From contig NZ_NBXB01000041.1 of NCBI RefSeq assembly GCF_003399635.1, positions 62,001-126,000 of the forward strand: DNA of 64,000 bases, written 5' to 3'. The stretch comes from Subtercola boreus (GTDB lineage Bacteria > Actinomycetota > Actinomycetes > Actinomycetales > Microbacteriaceae). Below are positions 16,957-25,592 of this stretch, piece after piece. The translations under genes and the position numbers were made by a program. Within the stretch, counting starts at the first letter, position 1. Every line of letters begins with the position of its first letter. Below the pieces are notes generated by a model. That model saw nothing but the letters and a program-made list of their open reading frames with translations, did no database searches and had not been told where the DNA came from.

Positions 16957-17066
16957 GCGCGCTGCTCGGAGGCGGGCCGCCCTGGCGTAGACCGTCAGCG
17001 GGCTGGCCGCGCACACGACCCAACCGCAGGACAAGGCTCATCATTGTGAGACCCGCACCGCGCGGA

Positions 17067-17621
17067 TCAGTCGCCGCGTGCCGCCCTCGCCCTCGCCTTG
17101 ATCTCACGGATCACGTCGGTCTTGGCCTCCGCGTAGTCGTTCATGTCGTTCCACTGCCGGCTGAGCAGTTCCCGCTTGGTGCTCTCGTAGAGGGCACGGT
17201 CGCGCGCGTCGCCGCGGAGATGGTCGCGGAGCAGCAGATACTCCCCCACGGCAGGGTCGTTCCGTTCGTAGATGTGCACGTGGACGTCCCGTTCCGGTGT
17301 GCGCACGAGACGATGCCCGGGCTCCCGCACGCGCAGCTCGTACCCGGCGGCGAGGAGAGCCGGGAGGTAGTCCTTCTCGGCGGTGATGTCGTCGACCGTC
17401 AGCACGATGTCGACGATCGGTTTCGCGGCCAGCCCCGGCACCGACGTGGAACCGATGTGTTCGATGTCGACGCGCACAGCCGCGAGCGCCTCCGCAATGC
17501 GTCGCCTGTGACCGCGGTACGCGACCACCCACTGTTCGTCGTAGCTGTGGAGTTCGAGTTTCCTCGCCTCCGCGCCGCCGATGATCTCGACGGTGGTCAC
17601 ATCGACCCGAGCGTCATCCAT
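17067..17621 (-). CDS. GrpB-family protein (nucleotidyltransferase-like)
   Basis: 184 residues from ATG 17621. The motif IEHIGSTSVPGLAAKPIVDIVL is the GrpB/dephospho-CoA-kinase-associated signature, with the G-S-T and the D-I residues of a nucleotidyltransferase-like core. RDVHVHIYERNDP and the ending KTDVIREIKARARA also fit. In some actinobacteria this domain is fused to CoaE; here it is free-standing. It is divergent from the enoyl-CoA hydratase gene. Function uncharacterised. Confidence 0.85.
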   Translation of the reverse strand: MDDARVDVTTVEIIGGAEARKLELHSYDEQWVVAYRGHRRRIAEALAAVRVDIEHIGSTSVPGLAAKPIVDIVLTVDDITAEKDYLPALLAAGYELRVREPGHRLVRTPERDVHVHIYERNDPAVGEYLLLRDHLRGDARDRALYESTKRELLSRQWNDMNDYAEAKTDVIREIKARARAARGD

Positions 17622-17727
17622 GTTCTCAGGGTACCGGGACGGCACCGTGCGACGGGTTCGTGCGAAACTGTTCGCGAGCGCGGCGACGGGACTCGGCAGC
17701 GTGAGTTCCGCTGACCAAGGAGACACC

Positions 17728-18513
17728 ATGACCACCGCGCTCGTGCGATCCGACCGGCCCGACCCGGGCGTCGTCATCGTGACCCTTGACAGCCCCGCCA
17801 CGCGGAACGCGCTGGGCGACGAGTTGATGGACCAGCTGCTCGCCGCACTCGAGGCGGCCCGCGACGACAGCGAGGTGCGGGTGGTGGTGATCACCTCCTC
17901 GCACGACCGGGTGTTCTCGGCCGGCGGCGACCTGAAGGCGTTCGCCGACGACCGATCGCCCGACGAGAAGTTCGAGGGACTCGGCCGGTTCCCACGGCTC
18001 TACCGCCTGCTGGGAGCACTCGGCAAGCCGGTGATCTGCGCGGCGAACGGCGATGTGCTCGCCGGCGCCTTCGGGCTCGCCCTCGCCTGCGACCTGGTGA
18101 TCGCGAAGGAGTCGGCGAGGTTCGGATGCCCGGAGATCAACGTCGGCGTCTTCCCGTTCATGATCTCCGCCCTGCTCTACCGCAACATCGACCGCATGAA
18201 GGCCAACGAATTGATGATGGTCGGCGACCTCGTCACTGCGACCGAGGGCAAGGAGCTCGGGTTCGTGAACCGGGTCGTGCCCGATGACGACTTCGAGGCG
18301 GAGGTTCTGGCCTGGGCGCTGCGCATCGCCACGAAGTCGCCGCTCCTGATGCGGCTCGGCAAGGAGGCGATCGACGCGACCCGCGACCTGCCGCTCGGCG
18401 ACGCGTTCGACGTACTGCAGCACCACCTGGCCGATGCCTTCGGCACCGCAGACATGAAAGAGGGAGTCGCGGCCTTCCGGGAGAAGCGCGACCCGGTCTG
18501 GTCGCTCCGATGA
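17728..18513 (+). CDS. Enoyl-CoA hydratase/isomerase family protein
   Basis: 261 residues from ATG 17728 with AAGGAG seven bases upstream. The crotonase oxyanion-hole motifs FSAGGDLKAF and ANGDVLAGAFGLALACDLVIAKESARFGCPEINVGVFP are present. It is followed 31 bases later by an HMG-CoA lyase gene. In leucine catabolism methylglutaconyl-CoA hydratase supplies HMG-CoA for the lyase, so this protein may be that hydratase; the assignment is inferred from position. It acts in the cytoplasm on acyl-CoA thioesters. Confidence 0.85.
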   Translation: MTTALVRSDRPDPGVVIVTLDSPATRNALGDELMDQLLAALEAARDDSEVRVVVITSSHDRVFSAGGDLKAFADDRSPDEKFEGLGRFPRLYRLLGALGKPVICAANGDVLAGAFGLALACDLVIAKESARFGCPEINVGVFPFMISALLYRNIDRMKANELMMVGDLVTATEGKELGFVNRVVPDDDFEAEVLAWALRIATKSPLLMRLGKEAIDATRDLPLGDAFDVLQHHLADAFGTADMKEGVAAFREKRDPVWSLR

Positions 18514-18544
18514 CAGGATGGTGAGGGACGAAGGAGTCACGAGC

Positions 18545-19498
18545 ATGAACAGCAGAAGACCCGGCAGCGTCGTCATTCGCGAGGTCGGCCCCCGCGACGG
18601 CTTCCAGAACGAACCGGAGGTGATCGCCACCGCCGACAAGATCCGCCTCATCGAATCGCTCGGCCGCGCCGGGCTCACCCGCATCGAGGTGGCGAGTTTC
18701 GTGCGGTCCGACGTCATTCCGCAGCTCTCCGACGGTGTGGACGTACTGAAGGGCGTCCGGCTGCCGACCTCCGTGTCGCGCGCGGTGCTCATTCCGAACA
18801 GCAAAGGCCTCGACAACGCCCTCGCCGTGCGGGAGTACTTCGATGAAGCGTCGATCTTCGTGAGCGCCTCCGAGACGCACAACCGCAACAACATCAACCG
18901 CACCGTCGAGCAGACCATGGCCGACGACCGGGCGATGGCGGGCCGGATCCTGGATGCCGGACTCACGCTCGACGCGGTGATCGCCACCTCGTTCGGCTGC
19001 CCCTACGAGGGGCGCATCCCGCTCGACCGGGTGCTCGGCCTCGCCGAACGCTTCGCCGAGATGGGTGCCACCGAGATCGGCTTCGGCGACACGACCGGCA
19101 TGGCGAACCCAGCCTACGTCTCCGACTTCTTCGGTGCGGCTTCCGAACGGCTGCCGGGCGTCGAACTCACCGCGCATTTCCACAACACCCGCGGCCAGGG
19201 CCTGACGAACGCGTACGCAGCACTCGAGGCGGGCTGCGCGAGCTTCGAGTCGAGCTTCGGCGAGCTCGGCGGATGCCCGGTGCCGGCCGGCTCGACCGGG
19301 AACATCGCGACCGAAGACCTGGTCAGCATGTTCGAGGAGATGGGTGTCGACACGGGCGTCGACCTGAACCTCATCATCGACGCTGCGCGTGAGGCGCAGA
19401 CCACGCTCGGGCGAAAGCTCACGAGCCACTCGATCCTCGCCGGCCCCGTCGACTGGACCGGCGCGCTCGGCGGGCAGGGGGCTAGCGTGGGGGCATGA
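18545..19498 (+). CDS. mvaB: Hydroxymethylglutaryl-CoA lyase
   Basis: 317 residues from ATG 18545 with AAGGAG eight bases upstream. The HMGL-like TIM barrel is clear: IREVGPRDGFQNE (catalytic Arg-Asp), VASFVRSDVIPQL, SASETHNRNN, GFGDTTGMA, ELTAHFHNTRGQGL and the Cys-loop ELGGCPVPAGSTGNIATED. It splits HMG-CoA to acetoacetate and acetyl-CoA, the final step of leucine degradation. Its stop overlaps the start of the lipoprotein gene by four bases (ATGA). Confidence 0.9.
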   Translation: MNSRRPGSVVIREVGPRDGFQNEPEVIATADKIRLIESLGRAGLTRIEVASFVRSDVIPQLSDGVDVLKGVRLPTSVSRAVLIPNSKGLDNALAVREYFDEASIFVSASETHNRNNINRTVEQTMADDRAMAGRILDAGLTLDAVIATSFGCPYEGRIPLDRVLGLAERFAEMGATEIGFGDTTGMANPAYVSDFFGAASERLPGVELTAHFHNTRGQGLTNAYAALEAGCASFESSFGELGGCPVPAGSTGNIATEDLVSMFEEMGVDTGVDLNLIIDAAREAQTTLGRKLTSHSILAGPVDWTGALGGQGASVGA

Positions 19499-20130
19499 AG
19501 ACCCGTGCCGCACTCCTCGTCGTTGCCGCCGCCGCCGCTCTCACCGTCACCGGATGCGCGGCCGGACAACCCGCGCCGACCGTGACCACGACGACCACTG
19601 TCACCTCCGCGCCGACCGCGCCCGCGACATCCACCGCCACCGGCACCCCCACCCCGACCGCCACGTCGGGCGGCCAGGTCGACCCGAACGCCCCGGCCGG
19701 CCAGTGCGCCGACAGCGCGCTGGCCGTCGCCGTCACCCCGGCTGCGGGCGGTGGAGCAGCCGGGTCCGTCTTCTTCACGGTCGACTTCACCAACACGGGT
19801 GCGAGCGCCTGCAACCTCCGCGGCGCGCCCGGGGTCTCGATCGTGGGCGACGGCAACGGCACCCAACTGGGCTCCCCCGCCAAGCAGACCGACCAGACGG
19901 TCGCCACGGTGACCCTGCAGCCGGGCCAGACCGTCTCCGCCCCGCTCCAGCAGACCAACATCGACGCCGGCGGCGGGCCCCTCGCCGGCGACTGCACCGT
20001 CGTCCCAGGCGACGGCTACCGCGTCTACCCGCCGCACTCGTTCACCGCATTCTTCGTGGCGTCCGCCGGCATCCTCGCCTGCAGCAATACCGTCGACTGG
20101 ATGAACGTGGGCCCGGTCGCCGCACCCTGA
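19495..20130 (+). CDS. DUF4232 lipoprotein
   Basis: 211 residues. The signal peptide ends in the lipobox TVTGC (Cys about 21), so the protein is lipid-anchored outside the membrane. A Thr/Pro-rich linker follows, then a DUF4232 domain with CADSALAVAV, FTNTGASACNLRGAPGVSIVGDG and a C-terminal Cys in ILACSNTVDW; two disulfides are likely. The start overlaps the mvaB stop. Function unknown; these are common in actinobacteria. Confidence 0.82.
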   Translation: MKTRAALLVVAAAAALTVTGCAAGQPAPTVTTTTTVTSAPTAPATSTATGTPTPTATSGGQVDPNAPAGQCADSALAVAVTPAAGGGAAGSVFFTVDFTNTGASACNLRGAPGVSIVGDGNGTQLGSPAKQTDQTVATVTLQPGQTVSAPLQQTNIDAGGGPLAGDCTVVPGDGYRVYPPHSFTAFFVASAGILACSNTVDWMNVGPVAAP

Positions 20131-20172
20131 CCCCGCGTGGCTATTCTGGAGGAAGCCGACCAGAGGAGCCCC

Positions 20173-20952
20173 GTGACCACCGCGAACACCTACGCCTTCA
20201 CCGGAAAGACCGTCATCGTCACCGGGGCAGGCTCCGGAATCGGCCGTTCGATCGCACGACTCTTTCTCGAGAACGACGCCAACGTGGTCGTGTCGGGCCG
20301 ACGTGCAGAGGGATTGGCGGAGACGATCAGCGGGTTCCCTGATGCCCGCACCCTCGTCGTGCCCGGTGACATCGCCGCGCGAGCCGATGTCGACGCCCTC
20401 GTCGCGGCGACGGTGGAGCGTTTCGGGGCCCTCGATGTGCTGGTCGCCAACGCGGGCGTGTACTTCGGCGGAGAGATCGACGAGCTCACCGACCCGCAGT
20501 GGGCGACGCTGAAGGGCACGAACATCGACGGAGTGCTGTTCTCGGTGCAGGCGGCCCTCCCCCACCTCGTCGCCTCCCGCGGCAACATCGTCGCCGTCTC
20601 CTCTGTCTCGGGGCTCCGGGGCGACTGGGGCCAGGCCGCCTACAACGCCACCAAGGGGGCCGTGAACGCGATGGTGCAGTCGCTCGCGCTCGACCTGGGC
20701 GCCCGGGGCGTGCGCGTGAACGCTGTCGCCCCGGCCTTCACCCTCACCGAGATGACCGACCACATGGCGACGACCCCCGAAGCACTCGCCCCGTTCACAA
20801 ACCGCATCGCTCTCGCGCGCCCCGGCACGCCGGAGGACATCGCGCCCGCCGTGCTGTTCCTGGCGAGCGCGGATGCCGCGTACATCACCGGCGCGATCCT
20901 TGCCGTCGACGGCGGAACGAGCGCCTCCACGGGCCAGCCGCACGCCGGCTGA
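20173..20952 (+). CDS. SDR-family oxidoreductase
   Basis: 259 residues from GTG 20173, preceded by AGAGGAG. It has the cofactor motif TGAGSGIGRS, NAGVYFGG (NNAG position), the catalytic Ser in AVSSVSG and YNATKGAV. The ending ILAVDGGTSA is standard. A 3-oxoacyl reductase or alcohol dehydrogenase role is possible, but the substrate cannot be read. The 3' part is overlapped on the other strand by the frameshifted HigA-like reading frame. Confidence 0.88.
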   Translation: MTTANTYAFTGKTVIVTGAGSGIGRSIARLFLENDANVVVSGRRAEGLAETISGFPDARTLVVPGDIAARADVDALVAATVERFGALDVLVANAGVYFGGEIDELTDPQWATLKGTNIDGVLFSVQAALPHLVASRGNIVAVSSVSGLRGDWGQAAYNATKGAVNAMVQSLALDLGARGVRVNAVAPAFTLTEMTDHMATTPEALAPFTNRIALARPGTPEDIAPAVLFLASADAAYITGAILAVDGGTSASTGQPHAG

Positions 20953-21260
20953 GCGTCAGGCGATCTGGATTCGTTGATTCCGATCTCCACCTCGACATGC
21001 AGTTGCCCACCCACGGCCTCAACGTATCGACGGAGCGTATCGACCTGAGTTCGTTCGATCTCGCCGTGCTCGAGCCGCGAGACGCGATTCTGACTCACTC
21101 TGAGGGCCTCAGCAATTTCCACCTGAGTGAGGCCTGTTGCTTCCCGCAGTTCACGAAGACGGTAGGCGCGTACCTCTTCGAGCAAGTTCTTCTTGTGTTC
21201 GTCTACCGCTGCACGATCGACCGGGCGTTTCGCGAGTACGTCAGTGACGGATCTGGTCAT
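20640..21260 (-). CDS. XRE-family antitoxin (HigA-like) with C-terminal frameshift extension
   Basis: As read, 206 residues. The first 95 form a helix-turn-helix antitoxin (RLRELREATGLTQVEIAEALRVSQNRVSRLEHGEIERTQVDTLRRYVEAVGGQLHVEVEIG). After EVEIG the sequence runs antisense through the SDR gene. In another frame the next codons read NQRIQIA and then TGA at 20956-20958, which is the usual ending of this family. So one base appears to be lost near 20985, replacing the normal end by about 110 foreign residues. Its start overlaps the toxin stop by four bases (20956-21260 would be the intact gene). Confidence 0.7.
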   Translation of the reverse strand: MTRSVTDVLAKRPVDRAAVDEHKKNLLEEVRAYRLRELREATGLTQVEIAEALRVSQNRVSRLEHGEIERTQVDTLRRYVEAVGGQLHVEVEIGINESRSPDAQPACGWPVEALVPPSTARIAPVMYAASALARNSTAGAMSSGVPGRARAMRFVNGASASGVVAMWSVISVRVKAGATAFTRTPRAPRSSASDCTIAFTAPLVAL

Positions 21261-21622
21261 CTTCGTTCACCTCTCAGCGTATTCTCATGGTTCTCGAATC
21301 GAACATCTGCAACCGGGATGTTCTCCTGGTACCACTTCTTCCAGCGACCCGCCTTGTCGCCTGCAACCAACAGGATCGCTGTTCGATGCGAATCGAAAGC
21401 GAAAAGCACCCGGAGTTCGGACCGCCCGCTCGATCCCGGGCGCAGTTCCTTCATGTTCTTGTGTGCGGAACCCGAAACAGAGTCCATCAGAGGCCGGCCC
21501 AGCTGAGGGCCATACGTGCTGAGGAGCTCGACCGCAGCAATCACGTGTTCATATGAACCCTGGTCCAGCTCCAGGAGCCAGTGCTCGATATGCCCAAGGT
21601 CCACTTCCCACGTCGAAATCAC
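21257..21622 (-). CDS. RelE/HigB-type toxin (phage Gp49-like)
   Basis: 121 residues from GTG 21622 with AGAAGG upstream. The core has the RelE-fold pattern LLELDQGSYEHVIAAVELL, GRPLMDSVSGSAHKNMKELRPGSSGRSELRVLFAFDSHRTAILLVAGDKAGRWKKWY. That pattern matches HigB/Gp49-like mRNA interferases. It is encoded upstream of, and overlaps, the XRE antitoxin, as in host-inhibition-of-growth (higBA) loci. GC is below its neighbours. Cleavage of ribosome-bound mRNA is the expected activity. Confidence 0.83.
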   Translation of the reverse strand: MISTWEVDLGHIEHWLLELDQGSYEHVIAAVELLSTYGPQLGRPLMDSVSGSAHKNMKELRPGSSGRSELRVLFAFDSHRTAILLVAGDKAGRWKKWYQENIPVADVRFENHENTLRGERR

Positions 21623-21624
21623 AC

Positions 21625-21658
21625 TACACCTTCTGAGTTATATTACCTACAGGGTGTA
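21625..21658 (-). promoter_or_regulatory. Promoter and operator of the HigBA-like operon
   Basis: On the minus strand the -10-like TAATAT (21640-21645) is flanked by inverted arms TACACC and GGTGTA at 21653-21658 and 21625-21630. The XRE antitoxin would be expected to bind the arms and block the promoter between them. The AT-rich composition contrasts with the surrounding GC-rich DNA. Confidence 0.55.
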
Positions 21659-21755
21659 TTCTTTGGCTTCTTCAGGCCGTATCCCAGAGGCGGAATGGGC
21701 GGACTGTCCGCCCTGTGCATCCTATCTGAGAAATTATCAGAAACGACGCGCGGCG

Positions 21756-22622
21756 TCAGGCGCCGAGCAGCCCGTCGACGAAGTCGGTCACTGTGCCGAG
21801 CACCTCGTCGCGGTTCGTCTCGTTGAACACCTCGTGGCGCGCCCCGGGGAAGATGTGCTCGGTGAGCGCCGAGCCGGCGATCACCTCGATACCGGCACGA
21901 CTGTCGACGAGCGGCACGAGCTGGTCATCCGAGCCCTGGATCCAGAGCGCGGGAAGCGTGCCGAGGTCGCCGGAGCGGGCGATCAGCGCGAGGCCGGCGT
22001 TCAGCGCCTCGAGGGTCGCCCGCTTGAAAGGACCGTGCCAGACGAGCGGGTCGGCCACGTACGCCTCGCCCACGGCAGGGTCGCGCGAGAGGGTCGACGG
22101 TTCGATGGGGGTGTCGGGGATCGGGTCGAGCAGCAGCAGGTCATCCACCACCTGCCAGCGGCCGAGCACCGGGCCGGAGAGCACCAGCGCGGCCAGCTCC
22201 TCGCCATAGCGCTGAGCGAAACGGGCACCGATCATGCCGCCCATCGAGTGCCCGATGAGCACGACGGGCAGGTCTGCCAGGTCTGCCGGGCCAGCCCGGC
22301 CAGCCGAGCCGGGGGCGGATGCCCGGGTGAGCTCCAACAGCGTGTGCAGGTCGGCCACGACATCCTCGTAGTCGCCGACGAGCACCCGCTCGCCGGCACT
22401 CTTCCCGTGGCCGACATGGTCGACGCCGTGCACGATCGCGCCGCGCGAGACCAGCCAGTCGGCGACGTACTCGTAGCGCCCGATGTGTTCGCCGTACCCA
22501 TGCGCGAGCAGCACCACATACCGGGGTTCGGGGGCACCGCCGCGATCGGCGACACCGCCCCAGGTGCGGGCGACGCGTTCACCGTCGGTTCCGTCGAAGG
22601 TCCATTCGTTCGAGGTTGCCAT
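21756..22622 (-). CDS. Alpha/beta hydrolase, monoacylglycerol-lipase-like
   Basis: 288 residues from ATG 22622. It has the serine-aminopeptidase S33/lysophospholipase layout: HGYGEHIGRY (oxyanion HG), DHVGHGKSAGER, the nucleophile GHSMGG, an Asp in IQGSDDQLVP and the catalytic His in FPGARHEVFNETNRDEVL. These are monoglyceride-lipase signatures. It likely hydrolyses monoacylglycerols or lysophospholipids in the cytoplasm. A family 1 hairpin separates it from the upstream transporter gene on the same strand. Confidence 0.87.
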   Translation of the reverse strand: MATSNEWTFDGTDGERVARTWGGVADRGGAPEPRYVVLLAHGYGEHIGRYEYVADWLVSRGAIVHGVDHVGHGKSAGERVLVGDYEDVVADLHTLLELTRASAPGSAGRAGPADLADLPVVLIGHSMGGMIGARFAQRYGEELAALVLSGPVLGRWQVVDDLLLLDPIPDTPIEPSTLSRDPAVGEAYVADPLVWHGPFKRATLEALNAGLALIARSGDLGTLPALWIQGSDDQLVPLVDSRAGIEVIAGSALTEHIFPGARHEVFNETNRDEVLGTVTDFVDGLLGA

Positions 22623-22676
22623 GCCCCGAACATACGCCCGCCGGCCCGCCCGCGGAAGGCCGGGGAGCTGCCGGAT

Positions 22677-22738
22677 GATCGGGTGTGCAGTTTCGGCCCA
22701 CAGATCGCCCCCTTGGGGCCCGAACTGCCCACTCGATC
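22677..22738. repeat. Intergenic hairpin element, family 1, copy 2
   Basis: The arm at 22677-22702 (GATCGGGTGTGCAGTTTCGG start) pairs imperfectly with 22714-22738, whose reverse complement begins GATCGAGTGGGCAGTTCGGG. That arm matches the element at 10376-10435 and 39353-39413. It lies between two minus-strand genes, where it could terminate the transporter transcript. Confidence 0.7.
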
Positions 22739-22813
22739 GTGATGGGCACCGACGGTTCGGGCGGGCGGGCGCGAACCGGCCGGTGCGGGCGCGCGGGCGG
22801 AGGCGGAGGGGCG

Positions 22814-24277
22814 TCAGCCCATGTGCGCGGCGAGCTGCTGCTCGCCCTGCGGCAGCAGCTCGCTCTTCGAGCCGCGGATGAAGATCACAGCGATCACGGA
22901 TGCCGCCACCATGGCGATCGCAGCGGCGACGAAGACCGCCGAATACCCGTCGGTGAAGGCTCCGAACACCGGAACGCCCGACTCGAGGGAGGACTTCTCG
23001 ACACCGGCGTAGATCGCTGTGAACACGGAGACGCCGATCGACCCGCCGATCTGGAGCGCCGCATTCACGGTGGCGGATGCCGCACCGGCGTCGTGCGGAG
23101 CAACACCGGTCAGGGCGAGGTTCTGCAGCGTGACGAAGAGCATCGAGAGCCCGATGCCGAGCAGAACGAGCCCGGGCAGCACCTCGGTGAAGTAGTTGCC
23201 GCCGGGGGTGATGCCGCTGAGGTACCAGAGTCCGGCCGCACTCACCAGGGGTCCGGCGATGAGCAGGGGCCGCGGGCCGATCTTCGGCAGCATCTTCGTG
23301 AGGAATGGAACGACCAGCAGGATCACGATGGTCATCGCGACGTTCGCGAGCCCCGCCGTGAGCGGGCGCATGCCGAGCACGATCTGGAAGTGGAACGTGA
23401 GGTAGAGCGTGGCACCGATCAGCACACTCCCGACGATTGCCTGGATGAGGAACGCGCCGCCGCGAACCCGGTCGGCCACGACCCGGAGCGGCAGGAGCGG
23501 CTGCGCCACCCGGGACTCGATCACGATGAAGAGCACCAGGAGCCCCGCCCCGAGCGCGAGGAAACCGATGGTGTTGGCCGAACCCCAGCCGTCTTCCGCG
23601 AGGCTGAAGCCGTAGACCAGCGAGCCGAGGCCGAGGGTGACGGTGACGGCGCCCCAAATGTCGAGGCGGTTCTCGCCCTCCGCGCGGCTCTCACGCAGGT
23701 ACAGGATGCCGCCGATGAACCCGATGATCACGAAGACCACATTGACGAGAAGGCACCAGCGCCAACTCGTGAACTCGGTCAGCACACCGCCGAGGATGAG
23801 GCCGACCGCCGCGCCACTGCCGCCGATGATACCGAACACGGCGAAGGCGGTGTTGCGGTCCCTGCCCGAAGCGAAGGTCACCGTGAGCAGGGCGAGCGCG
23901 GCCGGGGCCAGCAGGGCTGCGAACAGGCCCTGGAGCCCCCGGGCGATCACCAGCTCGGTGCCGTTCTGGGCGATCCCGCCGAGTGCAGACGCGATCCCGA
24001 AGCCGAGCAGACCAACGAGGAAGGCGCGCTTGCGCCCCCAGTAGTCGGCGACGCGGCCGCCGAGCAGCAGCAGCGCGCCGAAGACCAGCACGTAGGCGGT
24101 CACGACCCACTGGCGCTCGAGGTCGCTGAGCCCGAGCTCGGCCTGGGCATCCGGAAGCGCGATCGTGACGATGGTGGCGTCGAGCACCACCACGAGCTGA
24201 GTGAGCGCGAGAACGGCGAGCGAGAGCCATTTGTTGGGCAGTCGGAGCGTGTCGGGCAGTCGGAGTGCGTCGGACAT
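22814..24277 (-). CDS. MFS transporter, DHA2 (14-helix, EmrB/QacA-like)
   Basis: 487 residues from ATG 24277 with GGGGGTTT upstream. The signature of helix 1, ALTQLVVVLDATIVTIALPDAQAELGLS, with the D in LD-x-TIV, is typical of DHA2 drug:proton antiporters, and YVLVFGALLLLGGRVADYWGRKR is the conserved loop 2-3. About 14 hydrophobic helices are seen. It probably exports drugs or other toxic compounds. The upstream region holds a 10-bp palindrome and a repeated 13-mer that may bind a regulator. Confidence 0.87.
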   Translation of the reverse strand: MSDALRLPDTLRLPNKWLSLAVLALTQLVVVLDATIVTIALPDAQAELGLSDLERQWVVTAYVLVFGALLLLGGRVADYWGRKRAFLVGLLGFGIASALGGIAQNGTELVIARGLQGLFAALLAPAALALLTVTFASGRDRNTAFAVFGIIGGSGAAVGLILGGVLTEFTSWRWCLLVNVVFVIIGFIGGILYLRESRAEGENRLDIWGAVTVTLGLGSLVYGFSLAEDGWGSANTIGFLALGAGLLVLFIVIESRVAQPLLPLRVVADRVRGGAFLIQAIVGSVLIGATLYLTFHFQIVLGMRPLTAGLANVAMTIVILLVVPFLTKMLPKIGPRPLLIAGPLVSAAGLWYLSGITPGGNYFTEVLPGLVLLGIGLSMLFVTLQNLALTGVAPHDAGAASATVNAALQIGGSIGVSVFTAIYAGVEKSSLESGVPVFGAFTDGYSAVFVAAAIAMVAASVIAVIFIRGSKSELLPQGEQQLAAHMG

Positions 24278-24370
24278 GAAGAAACCCCCAGGCTTCTGAA
24301 GAAACGAAGATGCTGGAGGTTTCGAGCCTCGGATCGGCACGACACTGCGTGCCCGCCTGACCGTCCCCGG

Positions 24371-24431
24371 ACCACGTGGTCGGGCAGGTCTTCATCCTAC
24401 ATCGGATGCCGAGGAGCAACATCGGATGCCG
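24371..24431. promoter_or_regulatory. Palindrome and 20-base-spaced direct repeat upstream of MFS gene
   Basis: ACCACGTGGT (24371-24380) is a perfect palindrome. ACATCGGATGCCG occurs at 24399-24411 and again at 24419-24431, exactly 20 bases apart, two helical turns. Both lie in the 213-base gap upstream of the minus-strand transporter gene. They are candidate regulator sites; no regulator gene is adjacent. Part of the 13-mer (GGATGCC) is a common word in this genome, so the repeat may be chance. Confidence 0.4.
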
Positions 24432-24490
24432 CAGGGCGAAGCCGATCACGCGAGGCCCCACACTCTCCGGGGCTGAGACCGGCCCGCTCG

Positions 24491-25423
24491 TCAGAGGGCG
24501 CGCAGCTGGTCGAAACGCTGCAGGATGAGGCCCTCCCGGAGTGCCCAGGGGCAGATCTCCGCGACCGCGATGCCGAGGCCCGAGAGCGCAGACTCAGCCA
24601 CGAGGGCCGCAGCGAGCATCTGTTTCGCGCGAACATCCGAGACCCCCGGCAGCTCAGCCCGGTCGGCCACACTCATCGCGGCCAGGCGGTTCGCCCAGAG
24701 CGTCAGATCGCGGAGGTGCAGCTCGCGTTTCACGTACGGGCCCGCCGCGCGCGGCGCTGCCCCCGTGATGCGCGCGAGCGACCGGAACGACTTCGAGGTC
24801 GCCGCCACGATCGTCGCCGGTTCGAGCTGCTGCAGCGCCGCGATCGGCTCCTCGAGCGTCTCGCGGATGTACCGCCTGGCCGCCTTCACGCTCTTCGCGG
24901 TCGGCGGGTCGCCCGGCAGGTGGTCCCAGGTCAGTCGGCCGGCCCCGAGCGGCACCGACAGCGCGAGCTCCGGATGCTCGTCGGCCCCCATCGCGAGCTC
25001 GAACGACCCGCCCCCGATGTCGAGGTTCAGGATGTTGCCCGAACCCCAGCCGTACCAGCGCCGCACAGCGAGGAACGTGGCCGCCGCCTCATCCGGTCCG
25101 CTCAGCTCGGCGAGTCGGATGCCCGTCTCCACATACACGCGGGTGAGAACCGCCTCGCCGTTCGCCGCCTCGCGGATCGCCGACGTAGCGAATGCCAGCA
25201 GATCTTCGGCGTCGTGCGTGCGAGCGAAGGCGGCCGCCTCGGTGATGAAGTCGATCAGCTCGCGCTGACCCTTCTCATTGATTGCGCCGTCGTCGTCGAG
25301 GAAGGCCACCAGCTGCAGCGCCCGTTTGAATGAGCCGAACGGGATAGGCCGTGCCCCCGGGTGCGCGTCGATGAGGAGGAGGTGCACAGTGTTGGATCCG
25401 ATGTCGAGAACGCCAAGCCGCAT
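24491..25423 (-). CDS. Ppx/GppA-family phosphatase
   Basis: 310 residues of the sugar-kinase/actin fold. Conserved segments are LGVLDIGSNTVHLLL (phosphate loop 1), ATSAIREAANG, LAELSGPDEA and LNLDIGGGSFELA (loop 2). The length matches the short actinobacterial Ppx type. It hydrolyses polyphosphate and/or pppGpp. It is divergent from a DUF2510 membrane protein. The short form lacks the C-terminal HD-like domain of E. coli Ppx. Confidence 0.9.
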   Translation of the reverse strand: MRLGVLDIGSNTVHLLLIDAHPGARPIPFGSFKRALQLVAFLDDDGAINEKGQRELIDFITEAAAFARTHDAEDLLAFATSAIREAANGEAVLTRVYVETGIRLAELSGPDEAAATFLAVRRWYGWGSGNILNLDIGGGSFELAMGADEHPELALSVPLGAGRLTWDHLPGDPPTAKSVKAARRYIRETLEEPIAALQQLEPATIVAATSKSFRSLARITGAAPRAAGPYVKRELHLRDLTLWANRLAAMSVADRAELPGVSDVRAKQMLAAALVAESALSGLGIAVAEICPWALREGLILQRFDQLRAL

Positions 25424-25592
25424 AGGTCGAACCTAGTGCCTCGGGACGGAACGGCCCGCGCGCCGGGGTCGTCGCGCTCCCGCGGCCTGTGACACACCCG
25501 CCCGTGGCGCTAAGGTGTCGAGTGCGCTACGACGGGGTCGCCCCGGGCGAGCGACCCCTGCCAAGCGCAGTGCATCCCTTGAAAGGCTGACC

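Noticed and set aside
17581-17727. Extended start of the enoyl-CoA hydratase at 17581
   Set aside because: It would overlap the divergent GrpB start and add 49 residues unlike crotonases; ATG 17728 has AAGGAG.
19114-20943. A 609-codon minus frame opposite mvaB, DUF4232 and SDR genes
   Set aside because: Gly/Arg/Val-rich shadow with no domain; three real genes account for the region.
22685-25333. An 882-codon plus-strand frame antisense to the MFS and Ppx/GppA genes
   Set aside because: No recognisable motif, extreme Arg/Glu/His content, and both opposite-strand genes have clear families and starts.
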